A stretch of DNA of 64,000 bases, from assembly GCA_039555135.1 (NCBI GenBank), contig CP114179.1, forward strand, positions 2,294,001 through 2,358,000. Reading direction: 5' to 3'. The notes beneath the pieces are model-generated. The model was not told where the DNA came from, ran no database searches, and was given only the letters and a program-made list of their open reading frames with translations. Source of the DNA: Phycisphaeraceae bacterium D3-23. GTDB taxonomy: Bacteria; Planctomycetota; Phycisphaerae; Phycisphaerales; Phycisphaeraceae. Position numbers and translations under genes: made by a program. Of this stretch, positions 1 through 7,819 are shown piece after piece; the stretch's first letter is position 1, and every line of letters begins with the position of its first letter.

Positions 1-61
1 TACGTAATGGGTGGGCCCGTGCATGTTGGCCGTGGCGCGGCCTGCCGCAAGGCAGAGTGTA

Positions 62-385
62 CTACGACGTCGGCGTATTGTCATCGGCCTCTTCGTTTTT
101 TTCTGCGCCGTCTTCACCGCCCGAGAGGTCGACCTGCGACCAGTCGATGTTTTCTTTGGAGTGCGTGTAGTCGTCGAAGAGTTCTTTTGCCCGCGCGAGG
201 TCCGCCTTGCGCACGAGCACTTTGACCCGGCCCGGCGCTTCGGCACGGAACGAGCCGGTGAGGATCCCCGCGACCTCGGAGTGGATGCCTTCGAGGTTGA
301 GTGCATCGCTCAGCAGCTTGGCCTCGACCTCGCTATTGAGGAGCGCGAGGGTCACGATCTTGATGTCGTCGTTGTGGTTTTCCAT
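62..385 (-). CDS. DUF2007-type putative signal-transducing protein
   Basis: A 107-residue protein without signal peptide or membrane segment. Residues about 9-70 read as the small ferredoxin-like fold of the DUF2007 family: a beta strand (KIVTLALLNSEVEAKLL), a helix, and a strand with VKVLVRKADLARAKELFDDY near residues 53-72. The tail is acidic and probably disordered. Family members are assigned a signal-transducing role mainly from context, and the function is not established. The ATG at 385 is used. It stands alone, with a 96-base gap to the regulator whose stop is at 482. The family call is from recognition of the fold pattern, not a search. Confidence 0.75.
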   Translation of the reverse strand: MENHNDDIKIVTLALLNSEVEAKLLSDALNLEGIHSEVAGILTGSFRAEAPGRVKVLVRKADLARAKELFDDYTHSKENIDWSQVDLSGGEDGAEKNEEADDNTPTS

Positions 386-481
386 CGCTGCATTGTAGGC
401 GCATCAAGCGCTTGCACACGATGAAACAGCTTGGCTGGATGTGCGGGCCAGACGCTTTTGTAAGTTTTTGGTGGTGCCGTC

Positions 482-1945
482 CTACTCCGGCTCATCGAGC
501 CGATACAGCTTGATCTTTTTGTAGAGTGTCGTGCGGTTGATATCGAGCTGGCGTGCGGTCTCCTGCCGGTTCCAGGCGTTGGCCTCGAGCGCGGCGCGTA
601 GGATCTGCCGTTCGGGCTCCTTGAGCGCATCGACCAGCGGGGTCGGGGTCCAGCCGTCGGCCAGGCACGGCGCGACGACGGAATGTGCAGCCTCGGGCAG
701 CGCCCCCGCCGGGATCGTTGATAGCGCACGCGGCACCGCCAACCCCGTGAGCCCGCGCGTAAACGTCTCGGGCAGGTCGTCTACTTCGATCCAAGGCGAC
801 TGGGTTAAGACGACCGCCCGCTCAATCACGTTCTCGAGTTCCCGCACGTTACCGGGCCAGGCGTGCTGGCTCAGCGCGACTAGCGCCTCCTCGCTCAGCC
901 GACGCTCGCGGTTCATCTTCTTGCAGTACGACGCGAGGAAGTGCTCCGCCAGCAGCGGGATATCGCCCGGCCGATCACGCAGCGCGGGCATCGCGATGTT
1001 CACCACGTTGATGCGGTAGTACAGGTCCTGCCGGAACGTCCCCTGCTCGACAAGCTTCGAGAGGTCTTCGTTGGCCGCGACGACAAAACGCACATCGACG
1101 TGCCGTGTCTCGCTCGACCCGACCGGCTCGAAGCACTTCTCCTGCAACACTCGCAGCAGCTTGAGCTGTAGCGCGGGGGTCGCGCTGTTGATCTCGTCGA
1201 TCAGCAGCGTCCCGCCGTCGGCCTGGCTCACCTTGCCGGGCTTGTCGTAGTCCGCGCCCGTGAACGCGCCCTTGACGTGCCCGAACATCTCGCTCTCCAA
1301 AAGCGATTCGGGGATCGACCCGCAGGCAAACGTCACAAACGGCCCGGCCGCGTGCGCGCTGGCCGCATGGATCGCCCGGCCGACCATGGTCTTGCCCGTG
1401 CCCGACTCGCCATCGATCAGCACCGTCGTGTCGCTCGCGGCGACCGCCTCGACCAGGTCGTAGACCCGCTGCATCCGGTGGTCCCCGCCGATCAGGTTGC
1501 CCATGCCGAAACGCTCGTTGAGCTGTTCTTTGAGTACCCGGTTCTCGGCGACCAGCGCGTGCGACTGTAGGGCCTTCTCCACCGCCGCCTGGAGCTCTTC
1601 CTCGACCAGCGGCTTCATCAGGTAGTCGGCCGCGCCCAGCCGCATCGCCTGCACCGCGGTCTCGACCTTGCCAAAGCCCGTGATGAGGATCGGCACGACG
1701 TCGCTGTAATCCTGGCGCAGCCGCTTGACCAGGTCGAGCCCTTTCTGACGCGGCAGGTCCTGGTCGCTGATAACGATGCCGAAGTGCTCGGCCGCCCGGC
1801 ACGCGGCGTCCTCCAGCATCGACAGCGCGTGCTCGGCGTCCGGTGCGATCGCCGTCGCGTGGCCCCAGCTGTCCAGTGTCTGCGCGAGCGACTGCGCCAA
1901 GACCGGGTCGTCGTCCACGATCAAGATTCGATGGTTCGGCGGCAT
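482..1945 (-). CDS. Sigma-54-dependent NtrC-type response regulator
   Basis: A 487-residue regulator with three domains. Residues 1-120 are a receiver with the acidic triplet (LIVDDD), a phospho-acceptor Asp in SDQDLP and a KPL lysine. Residues about 145-385 are the AAA+ sigma-54 activation domain with Walker A GESGTGKT, an intact GAFTGA loop and Walker B GGTLLIDEI. The C-terminus is a Fis helix-turn-helix (RQLDINRTTLYKKI). It should activate RNA polymerase-sigma-54 when phosphorylated by a histidine kinase, but no kinase is adjacent, so its signal is unknown. The ATG at 1945 is chosen because GGAG lies about six bases upstream; an 18-codon extension upstream looks non-native. A GCCGATAA sigma-28-like -10 at 2050-2057 lacks a matching -35. 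Confidence 0.95.
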   Translation of the reverse strand: MPPNHRILIVDDDPVLAQSLAQTLDSWGHATAIAPDAEHALSMLEDAACRAAEHFGIVISDQDLPRQKGLDLVKRLRQDYSDVVPILITGFGKVETAVQAMRLGAADYLMKPLVEEELQAAVEKALQSHALVAENRVLKEQLNERFGMGNLIGGDHRMQRVYDLVEAVAASDTTVLIDGESGTGKTMVGRAIHAASAHAAGPFVTFACGSIPESLLESEMFGHVKGAFTGADYDKPGKVSQADGGTLLIDEINSATPALQLKLLRVLQEKCFEPVGSSETRHVDVRFVVAANEDLSKLVEQGTFRQDLYYRINVVNIAMPALRDRPGDIPLLAEHFLASYCKKMNRERRLSEEALVALSQHAWPGNVRELENVIERAVVLTQSPWIEVDDLPETFTRGLTGLAVPRALSTIPAGALPEAAHSVVAPCLADGWTPTPLVDALKEPERQILRAALEANAWNRQETARQLDINRTTLYKKIKLYRLDEPE

Positions 1946-2122
1946 GTCGGCTCCGAGGAACAAAGTGACCCACCGGGGCCGCGTCTTCAGCACGCCCACA
2001 CGCAGCCGTGCGGCGCATCAACGCGCATCTCCCAGCATCAACACTCTGTTTATCGGCACGTTGCATCGGCACCACACCCGCCGCGCGGCGTGTTGCCCGA
2101 CAACCTCACCCGCCCGGGATGG

Positions 2123-2560
2123 TTATGCCGCCTGTACGGATTCTTCCGACGGCTGTTCGTTCGCAGTGACTTCGTGCTCGACCGCTTCGCTTACTGCGGC
2201 CGAGGGGACATGGTCCAGCCAGTTGGTGACGTGCCACAGATGCTCGGCCCCGCCCTCGTTGAGCGAGCGCACCCGCGCCGTGCCGATGCCCGCCGACTGC
2301 ATTTTGCGCAGTACTGTGTCCGCCAACGGCTGCCCGAGTCCCGCGGCCTCGGCGTCATCGTTGAGCGCGAGCTCCATGACAAACCGCCCGCGCGCATCGC
2401 CCAGACAGAGCCCGTAGCCCACGGTCTCGCCGTTGTGGTTCACCGCCAAGCTCAGCCGGTGCCGCACTTGCGCCCGCTCGGCCGCGCTGCCGCGCGACTG
2501 CACAAACGCCAGCGCATCGTCCACATCGTCCAGCCGAATCTCACGATAAGTCGCGTCCAT
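2123..2560 (-). CDS. Hypothetical protein, possibly GNAT-like
   Basis: A 145-residue soluble protein. The alternating strands and helices (YREIRLDDVDDALAFVQ at the start; VGYGLCLGDARGRFVMELALNDD in the middle; GLGQPLADTVLRKMQSAGIGTARVRSL later) resemble an acyl-CoA N-acetyltransferase core, with the LGQPLADTVLRK stretch where the acetyl-CoA loop would lie. The canonical Q/RxxGxG/A loop is not convincing, so no enzymatic function is claimed. The ATG at 2560 is preferred because GGAGG lies seven bases upstream; a further upstream frame is not supported. It follows ileS on the same strand after a 26-base palindrome. Confidence 0.65.
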   Translation of the reverse strand: MDATYREIRLDDVDDALAFVQSRGSAAERAQVRHRLSLAVNHNGETVGYGLCLGDARGRFVMELALNDDAEAAGLGQPLADTVLRKMQSAGIGTARVRSLNEGGAEHLWHVTNWLDHVPSAAVSEAVEHEVTANEQPSEESVQAA

Positions 2561-2621
2561 CAGTCGCCCTCCGGGGCTCCCTATCGGACGGCGGGCAACA
2601 CGACTTAACAAGACACTGCTC

Positions 2622-2647
2622 GGACTGGTTGCTTAAGCAACCAGTCC
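2622..2647. repeat. 26-bp perfect palindrome downstream of ileS
   Basis: Positions 2622-2634 are the exact reverse complement of 2635-2647, centred on TTAA. It sits between the ileS stop and the next minus-strand gene. There is no T tract, so it is not a standard intrinsic terminator. It could stabilise the mRNA 3' end or bind a dimeric protein. Confidence 0.8.
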
Positions 2648-2688
2648 AGGACGGTTGATTGATCTAACTCATCCAACACGCACAACCC

Positions 2689-5556
2689 TCACACCCCGAG
2701 CGCTACCGCGTCCCGGTCGCAGAGCATCCCACCATCGCTGCGCGGCTTGACCGTGCCGTCGCGCTTCCACGACCGCTCGCAGCGCGGCTGGTCACGGAGG
2801 TCGGTGACGGTGATCGTGTCACCGCCGAAGGCGAACCGGCTCACGCCGCACAGGTCCGCAAGGTCGGCCGGGTCGTACCCCGCAAAGTCGCCCGGCACAT
2901 CGAGCCCGAGGTCGAGCGGGTTATCAACGCCCAGTGCTTTACGCTGGTCTTCGAGTTGCTTCATCCAGCCGTCGCGCTGCGCCATCGCATCCGCCCAGCG
3001 CGGGTCGGCCAGCGCGGCGATGGTGGAGCAGACGGTGCAGGCCGGTAGCACTTCGAGGTGGACGCAGTCGCTGCTGTCTTTGTCGCTGCCGCGCAGTACG
3101 CGCCACGCCTCATCGGCGGTATGTGGGCAGATCGGCCCGAGCAGGCGGGTCAGGCCGGACGTGATGCGGTGCAGCGCGGTCTGCGTGCGTCGCCGACGGG
3201 CGCTGGCCAGCGCGTCGCAGTACAGCCGATCCTTCACGGCAAACAGGTACACCGCGCTGAGCGTGTCGTTACAGAAGTTGAAGATCGCCCGGCTCACCCC
3301 ACGGAAGTTGAACGCCGCAAAATCTTCGTTGACCTTCAATGCGAAATCGACGTACGCCTTCATCGCCCACGCGTCGATGCTCGTCGCGTCCGCATCCGAC
3401 CACTCATGGGCATCGGTCTTCGGATCGAAGCCGTCCAGGTTGCTCAGCAGAAACCGCAGGGTATTGCGCACTTTCCGGTACTCCTCGCCGGCGAGCCGGA
3501 AGAAGTCGAGGTCGGCCTTGATGTCGTTGTCGGTATTCAGCGAGCAGACCCACCAGCGCGCGACGTCCGCGCCGAACTGCTCCATCAGCTTCTCGACCTT
3601 CAGCGCATTGCCCTCGGACTTGCTCATCTTTCGGCCGTTCTTATCGACCATGAAGCCGTGGGTCAGGACGGTCTTGAACGGCGATTGGCCGTGCAGCGCG
3701 ACGGCGGGGAGCAGCGAGTGCTGGAACCACCCGCGGTGCTGGTCGGACCCTTCGAGGTAGAGGTCGGTGGGGAAAGCCCCCGGAAGTGGGACTCCGTTGC
3801 CATCCACTTGTTCGGTTTGTTTGTCTGCCCAGCCGTGAAGCATGACCGCGTTCCACGACGAGCCGGACTCGAACCAGACGTCGAAGGTGTCGAAACTTTT
3901 TTCGAGAGAGGCGAGGTCTTTCCGGCTTCCCCCGTTCTTGGTCTGGAGCCATCCCAACGTATCCGGGTCTGTGTCGGGGTCATAGTGTTGCAGCAGTTCT
4001 TCCGCCGACATGTAGAACCACGCGTCACTGCCCTTCTCCGCAAAAACCTGTGCGACCGCGCGGACCGATGCTGCGGTCAGCAACACATCGCCTTGGTTGA
4101 AGAACGCGGGGATCGGGAGGCCCCAACTGCGTTGGCGCGAGATGCACCAGTCGGGGCGCGATTCGAGCATGCCGCGCATTCGGTTACGGCCCCACTCGGG
4201 GAGGAACTTCACGCGGTCGGCGGCTTCGGACATGGCCGCGTCGCGTAGGGCAGACTGATCGCCGTAGGGCTTATCGACGCCGATGAACCACTGCTCGGTG
4301 GCGCGGAAGATGACGGGTTTTTTGCCGCGCCAGTCGTGCGGGTAGCTGTGCATGAACTTGTTGGCGTGGAAGAGGTGCCCGCTCTCGCGCAGGTGATCGA
4401 CGACCTGTTCGTTGGCTTTGAAGATATGTTGGCCCTGGAGCCAGCCGGGCACGGTGTCGTCATAGGTCCCGTCCGCCTGCACCGGGCAGTACACTTCGAG
4501 CCCTTCGCGCAGGCCGGTCTGGTAGTCCTCGACGCCGTGGCCCGGCGCGGTGTGGACCAGCCCCGTGCCGTCTTCGAGCGTGACGTATTCGGCATGGACG
4601 AGCTTCCCGACACGCTGCATGAACGGGTGGCTGTAGGTCACGCCGACGAGGTCCTTGCCCTTGAACGTCTCCACCGGCTTGGCGTCTTCGACCCCCTCGG
4701 CCGCGAGCACCTTCGCCGCGAGTTCGACCGCCATCACGACACGCCGACCTCCGACTTCGTACACGCCGTAGTCGTAACGCTCGTGCACCGCCACCGACAG
4801 GTTCGCGGGGAGCGTCCACGGCGTCGTCGTCCAGATCATCACGCTGTCGAAGCGGTCTTTGTTTGGCGAGTCGACCGTCAGATCGAACACCACAAACACC
4901 GACGTATCTTCCTTGTCGTAGTACTCCAACTCCGCCTCGGCTAGGGCCGTCTGGTTCGCGATCGACCAGTGCACGGGTTTGAGTTGGCGGAACACGAGGC
5001 CCTTCTCGACGAGCCCGGCAAATACATCGAGCACACCGGCTTCGTACTTGGGCAGCATGGTCAGGTACGGGTCGTCGTAGTCCGCCATCGTGAGCAGCCG
5101 TTGCATCTGGCCTTTTTGCAGCTTCACGAATTTCTCGGCGTAGGTCTTGCACTTGCGGCGGACCTGGATCGGCTCCATGTCTTTGGCTTTTTCGCCCAGG
5201 TCTTGCATGACTTTGTGTTCGATGGGCAGGCCGTGGCAGTCCCACCCGGGCGTGTAGGGGCAGTCCTTGCCGAGCATGTTCTGGGAGCGGACGACGAGGT
5301 CTTTGAGGACTTTGTTGAGCAGATGGCCCAGGTGGATGTCGCCGTTGGCGTAGGGTGGGCCGTCGTGAAAGACGAAGGGTTTGGCGTTGTCGGCTTTGCG
5401 TTTCGCGCGCAGCTTCCCGTAGACGTCGAGCTTGTCCCAGCGCTTCATGGAGGCCGGCTCGTTCTGGACGAGGTTGGCCTTCATCGGGAACGCGGTCTTG
5501 GGGAGGTTGAGCGTTTTCTTATAACGCTTGGGATCTTTCGTGGTGGCGTCGGTCAT
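2689..5556 (-). CDS. ileS: Isoleucyl-tRNA synthetase
   Basis: A 955-residue class I aminoacyl-tRNA synthetase that charges tRNA-Ile with isoleucine in the cytosol. The signature HIGH motif appears as HLGH at residues 75-78 within PPYANGDIHLGH, and KMSKS is intact at residues 643-647. The large editing (CP1) domain lies between them, and a DQHRGWFQ stretch typical of IleS precedes KMSKS. The ATG at 5556 starts MTDATTKDPKRY. The frame stays open to 5658, but that stretch is not synthetase-like and overlaps the terminator, so it is rejected. The leader at 5656-5772 has the architecture of an Ile-responsive attenuator, so expression probably rises when charged tRNA-Ile is scarce. Confidence 0.98.
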   Translation of the reverse strand: MTDATTKDPKRYKKTLNLPKTAFPMKANLVQNEPASMKRWDKLDVYGKLRAKRKADNAKPFVFHDGPPYANGDIHLGHLLNKVLKDLVVRSQNMLGKDCPYTPGWDCHGLPIEHKVMQDLGEKAKDMEPIQVRRKCKTYAEKFVKLQKGQMQRLLTMADYDDPYLTMLPKYEAGVLDVFAGLVEKGLVFRQLKPVHWSIANQTALAEAELEYYDKEDTSVFVVFDLTVDSPNKDRFDSVMIWTTTPWTLPANLSVAVHERYDYGVYEVGGRRVVMAVELAAKVLAAEGVEDAKPVETFKGKDLVGVTYSHPFMQRVGKLVHAEYVTLEDGTGLVHTAPGHGVEDYQTGLREGLEVYCPVQADGTYDDTVPGWLQGQHIFKANEQVVDHLRESGHLFHANKFMHSYPHDWRGKKPVIFRATEQWFIGVDKPYGDQSALRDAAMSEAADRVKFLPEWGRNRMRGMLESRPDWCISRQRSWGLPIPAFFNQGDVLLTAASVRAVAQVFAEKGSDAWFYMSAEELLQHYDPDTDPDTLGWLQTKNGGSRKDLASLEKSFDTFDVWFESGSSWNAVMLHGWADKQTEQVDGNGVPLPGAFPTDLYLEGSDQHRGWFQHSLLPAVALHGQSPFKTVLTHGFMVDKNGRKMSKSEGNALKVEKLMEQFGADVARWWVCSLNTDNDIKADLDFFRLAGEEYRKVRNTLRFLLSNLDGFDPKTDAHEWSDADATSIDAWAMKAYVDFALKVNEDFAAFNFRGVSRAIFNFCNDTLSAVYLFAVKDRLYCDALASARRRRTQTALHRITSGLTRLLGPICPHTADEAWRVLRGSDKDSSDCVHLEVLPACTVCSTIAALADPRWADAMAQRDGWMKQLEDQRKALGVDNPLDLGLDVPGDFAGYDPADLADLCGVSRFAFGGDTITVTDLRDQPRCERSWKRDGTVKPRSDGGMLCDRDAVALGV

Positions 5557-5655
5557 GGTCGGTGTCTCGTTTGTCTCATGCCCGCGTCGTCGATGCGAGC
5601 TCCGCGAGCAGCAATGCCGCGGGAATTCTGAAGGTCTGTCGTCGCTGATGTTCAA

Positions 5656-5681
5656 CAAAAAAACCCCGCCTTACGGCAGGG
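5656..5681 (-). terminator. Intrinsic terminator in the ileS leader (attenuator 3:4 hairpin)
   Basis: On the minus strand the arm CCCTGCC (5681-5675), loop GTAA and arm GGCGGGG (5670-5664) form a seven-pair stem followed by seven T residues (5663-5657). It lies about 100 bases upstream of the ileS ATG and about 150 bases after the stop of the upstream gene, so it stands in front of ileS and can abort its transcript. The left arm can instead pair with bases at the leader-peptide stop codon. Confidence 0.85.
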
Positions 5682-5772
5682 CTCGTGGGGTGTGTTCCAA
5701 AGGAATCGCCCGGCCCTACCGGTGGGGGTCGTCAATCATAATCGCAATAATGATGGGCTGGGCGTAGGTCAT
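5675..5772 (-). promoter_or_regulatory. Putative ribosome-mediated attenuator of ileS (1:2 and 2:3 pairings)
   Basis: Number the leader RNA from the A of the leader ATG (5772). Segment 1, GCCCAGCCC (nt 10-18), can pair with GGGCCGGGC (nt 57-65) with one mismatch, enclosing the Ile codons. Segment 2, GGUAGGGC (nt 53-60, holding the peptide stop codon), can pair over eight positions, one of them U-G, with segment 3, GCCCUGCC (nt 91-98), which is the left arm of the terminator. A ribosome stalled at the Ile codons would leave segment 2 free and favour the antiterminator. A ribosome reaching the stop would mask segment 2 and favour termination. The pairings are read from the sequence; the mechanism is inferred from trp/his/pheST-type attenuators. 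Confidence 0.75.
5716..5772 (-). CDS. Ile-rich leader peptide of ileS (18 aa)
   Basis: ATG at 5772 opens an 18-codon frame, MTYAQPIIIAIMIDDPHR, ending in TAG at 5716-5718. Five of the 18 residues are Ile, three consecutive (ATC ATT ATT), followed by two more within four codons. The position, size and amino acid match what a leader peptide controlling isoleucyl-tRNA synthetase would need. A TATACT -10 box ends seven bases before the ATG, so the message may be leaderless. It is not known whether the peptide has any role beyond being translated. Confidence 0.75.
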   Translation of the reverse strand: MTYAQPIIIAIMIDDPHR

Positions 5773-5779
5773 GAGCGTC

Positions 5780-5785
5780 AGTATA
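5780..5785 (-). promoter_or_regulatory. -10 box (TATACT) for the ileS leader
   Basis: TATACT on the minus strand is preceded by GG and lies seven bases upstream of the leader-peptide ATG, placing the likely start of transcription at or next to that ATG. No good TTGACA-like -35 is seen at the usual distance. The same TATACT hexamer precedes the tRNA-Val gene at 60843-60848. Confidence 0.5.
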
Positions 5786-5832
5786 CCGGGTCTATCGGTG
5801 GATCGTCGTGGGGGCCTTGATGTCCGCGCGGG

Positions 5833-7188
5833 TTATGGAGTTTCGACCATGATCTCGTGCGCGATCCAGTCCCAGGTCGGGCGGGTCTCACCGTTGGACA
5901 AAACCAGTCCAGCATTACTCCGGGGGTGGATGTCTTCTAGGCCGGTCTGGGTGGTGGCGATGGAGCGCACGGCGGTGTCTTCGATGGGTGTGACTTCGCC
6001 GGGGTCGGAGATGGCGTTGGCGTTGCGGTCGTGCCAGAGGGCGAGGCCGAGGAGTTCGTCGCCGGCGAGTTGGCCGTCGCGGTTGTTGTCCAGGGCGTCG
6101 AGGGCCTGGTAGCCGTCGTCGAAGAGCATAAAGAAGGTCATGTTGCCAAAGAGCTGTTTGCCGCTGGTGATTTCGCCGGTGCGTTGCGGGTCCCACACGA
6201 GGAGGGCGGTGTCGGGGCGGACCCAGGGGCGGCGCTCGGCGGTGCCGTCGCCGTCGAGGTCGAAGTCCACCTGCAGCGCGGGGTCGAGGAGCTCGTCGAG
6301 GTGGGTGGGCGCATCGCCTTCGACGCGGAAGATAATCGGCGTGATGGCCTGGGGCTTGGCGTCGATCGCGGCGATGTCGGCGTTGATCTGTGCGGCGAGT
6401 TCCTCATCGACGGGCTCGACGCGGTGTTCTTCGACCAGGCGCAGGTAGGCCTTGCCCGCCTCGTAGGCGATCGGGAAGAACGGGTGCATGATGTGGTCGC
6501 TGGCCACGGCTTCTTCACGGTGCAATTCGTAGGCGCGGAAGTTTTCGTCGATCGCCCGGTCGATGTAGGTGTCGTAGAGCGGTTTGTCCCCGGATTCAGG
6601 GTCGGCGTCTCCCGCCTCTTCTGTTTCGCCCAGGTCTTCGTCGGACTTGGCTTCTGCGGCTTTCTCGGCGTCTTCGTCCGACTCACCTTCCGTAGCCGGG
6701 GATTCCGGGGCGAGGTCTTCGAGCGGGCCGATGAGGTCGGCGTAGTCGGCGGCCTGTTCGAGGATGCTGGCGAGGCCGAGGCGGTAGAGGGCGTTCTCTT
6801 GGTCGAGCGCGATCGCGTGCTCGAAGTGGGTGATGGCGTTGAGCGCGTGCTCGACGAGCGCATCTTCATCAAAGTCCGGCTGGTCGTCGAGCCCCCACTG
6901 GAGCTTGGGGTCGGCGAGGCGCGGGAGTTCCTGGGCGCTGCCTTCGGACATCGCGCGGATGACCGGAGAATTTTGTGCGAATGCGATGTAGTGGACCCGC
7001 GCGAGCATGAAGTGGGCCTCGGCGTTGTCGGGGTTTTCATCGAGGTAGGCACCGAGGTTGCGGGCGAGTCGTTCGACCGGGGCCTCGGGCGCGAGCATGA
7101 ACTGGCCGGGCACGGGGGTGGTGAGTGCGAAGACGCAGGTCGCGGTGAGGGTCAGTGTGGCGAGCTGGCGGAGGAGTCGGGTGCGCAT
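5833..7188 (-). CDS. Exported TPR-like protein with EF-hand-like segments
   Basis: A 451-residue protein with an N-terminal signal peptide (basic MRTRLLRQ, hydrophobic core, Ala/Pro-rich end by about residue 30). Residues about 40-160 look helical and TPR-like (ENPDNAEAHFMLARVHY; a later block with HFEHAIALDQENALYRLGLAS). A Glu/Asp/Ala-rich low-complexity stretch follows at about 165-205. The C-terminal third has two Ca-binding-type loops, DLDGDGTAERR and DNNRDGQLAGDELLGLALW, the second followed by DRNANAISDPGEV. A periplasmic or surface role is likely, but no function is assigned. ATG 7188 is preferred over an upstream TTG because AAGG precedes it. Its stop lies 48 bases before the ileS leader promoter. 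Confidence 0.8.
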   Translation of the reverse strand: MRTRLLRQLATLTLTATCVFALTTPVPGQFMLAPEAPVERLARNLGAYLDENPDNAEAHFMLARVHYIAFAQNSPVIRAMSEGSAQELPRLADPKLQWGLDDQPDFDEDALVEHALNAITHFEHAIALDQENALYRLGLASILEQAADYADLIGPLEDLAPESPATEGESDEDAEKAAEAKSDEDLGETEEAGDADPESGDKPLYDTYIDRAIDENFRAYELHREEAVASDHIMHPFFPIAYEAGKAYLRLVEEHRVEPVDEELAAQINADIAAIDAKPQAITPIIFRVEGDAPTHLDELLDPALQVDFDLDGDGTAERRPWVRPDTALLVWDPQRTGEITSGKQLFGNMTFFMLFDDGYQALDALDNNRDGQLAGDELLGLALWHDRNANAISDPGEVTPIEDTAVRSIATTQTGLEDIHPRSNAGLVLSNGETRPTWDWIAHEIMVETP

Positions 7189-7250
7189 GGGGTTGGCCTT
7201 TTGCAAGGATTGCTGCCGTCAATGTGTTTGTGGTGCGATACTTCCGGAAG

Positions 7251-7787
7251 TCAGACGCTTGGGCCGCGCAGAAGTTCCCCGAGCGGGACGCTGACCTGGT
7301 CGAATGCCTTGGCGGGGATGGAGACGGTGTCCCACTTGGCTGAGCGGTCGCGCATGTGCCGGGTGTAGTCGCCGAGTTTCACGGCCAGGACGGCGTACCA
7401 GCGTTCGCCGTACTCGAAGACCTCGTGGAACAGCGCGTCGGGTGGCTGGGCGTCGCACCAGAAGAGGAAGGCAAACGCGGGCTCGAACCCGTCGCCGAAG
7501 ATCTCGGCCCACTTGTCGAGCGAGGTGACGTCGTCGCGTGTGACCCAGTTCTGGAATGCGCGGCCCGATGTGCCGCTGTGCTTACGGCCCTTGACGTCAA
7601 TCAGGAGGTTCGCGCCTTGCTCGGCGTAGACCACGAAGTCGAAGCTTTTGAGCTTGGTGGGCAGGACTTTGGACTTGCGGTCGCCGGTGAGGGCGCGCTT
7701 GGCCTCATCGACGGCGACGTAGGGGATGGCGTTGGCGCGGAGGTAGTGCTCGAACGCGCGGTCGTAGTGGAAGCGTCGGTTGGCCAC
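7251..7787 (-). CDS. HYExAFE family protein, nuclease-like
   Basis: A 178-residue soluble protein whose N-terminus, HYDRAFEHYL (residues 7-16), fits the motif that names the planctomycete HYExAFE family. The pattern Glu (RAFE), then KSFDFVVY at about 47-54, then LLIDVKGRK at about 61-69 matches the order of a PD-(D/E)XK nuclease core: helix Glu, strand Asp, strand Asp-x-Lys. This suggests a restriction-endonuclease-like fold, although the family has no established activity. The C-terminal half is rich in aromatic residues. The ATG at 7787 starts the recognisable motif region. It is a single gene between hisS and the TPR-like protein. Confidence 0.8.
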   Translation of the reverse strand: MANRRFHYDRAFEHYLRANAIPYVAVDEAKRALTGDRKSKVLPTKLKSFDFVVYAEQGANLLIDVKGRKHSGTSGRAFQNWVTRDDVTSLDKWAEIFGDGFEPAFAFLFWCDAQPPDALFHEVFEYGERWYAVLAVKLGDYTRHMRDRSAKWDTVSIPAKAFDQVSVPLGELLRGPSV

Positions 7788-7819
7788 GCTTGGAGTTTAG
7801 CGGGTCAGGCGAAACGGAG

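Noticed and set aside
5557-5658. Longer ileS start at TTG 5658
   Set aside because: The extra 34 residues are not synthetase-like and the codon lies at the end of the terminator T tract. ATG 5556 starts the conserved region.
5833-7188. Dockerin assignment for the Asp/Asn loops in the TPR-like protein
   Set aside because: The two loops are present but the spacing and helix pattern of a type I dockerin pair are not, so they are reported only as EF-hand-like.
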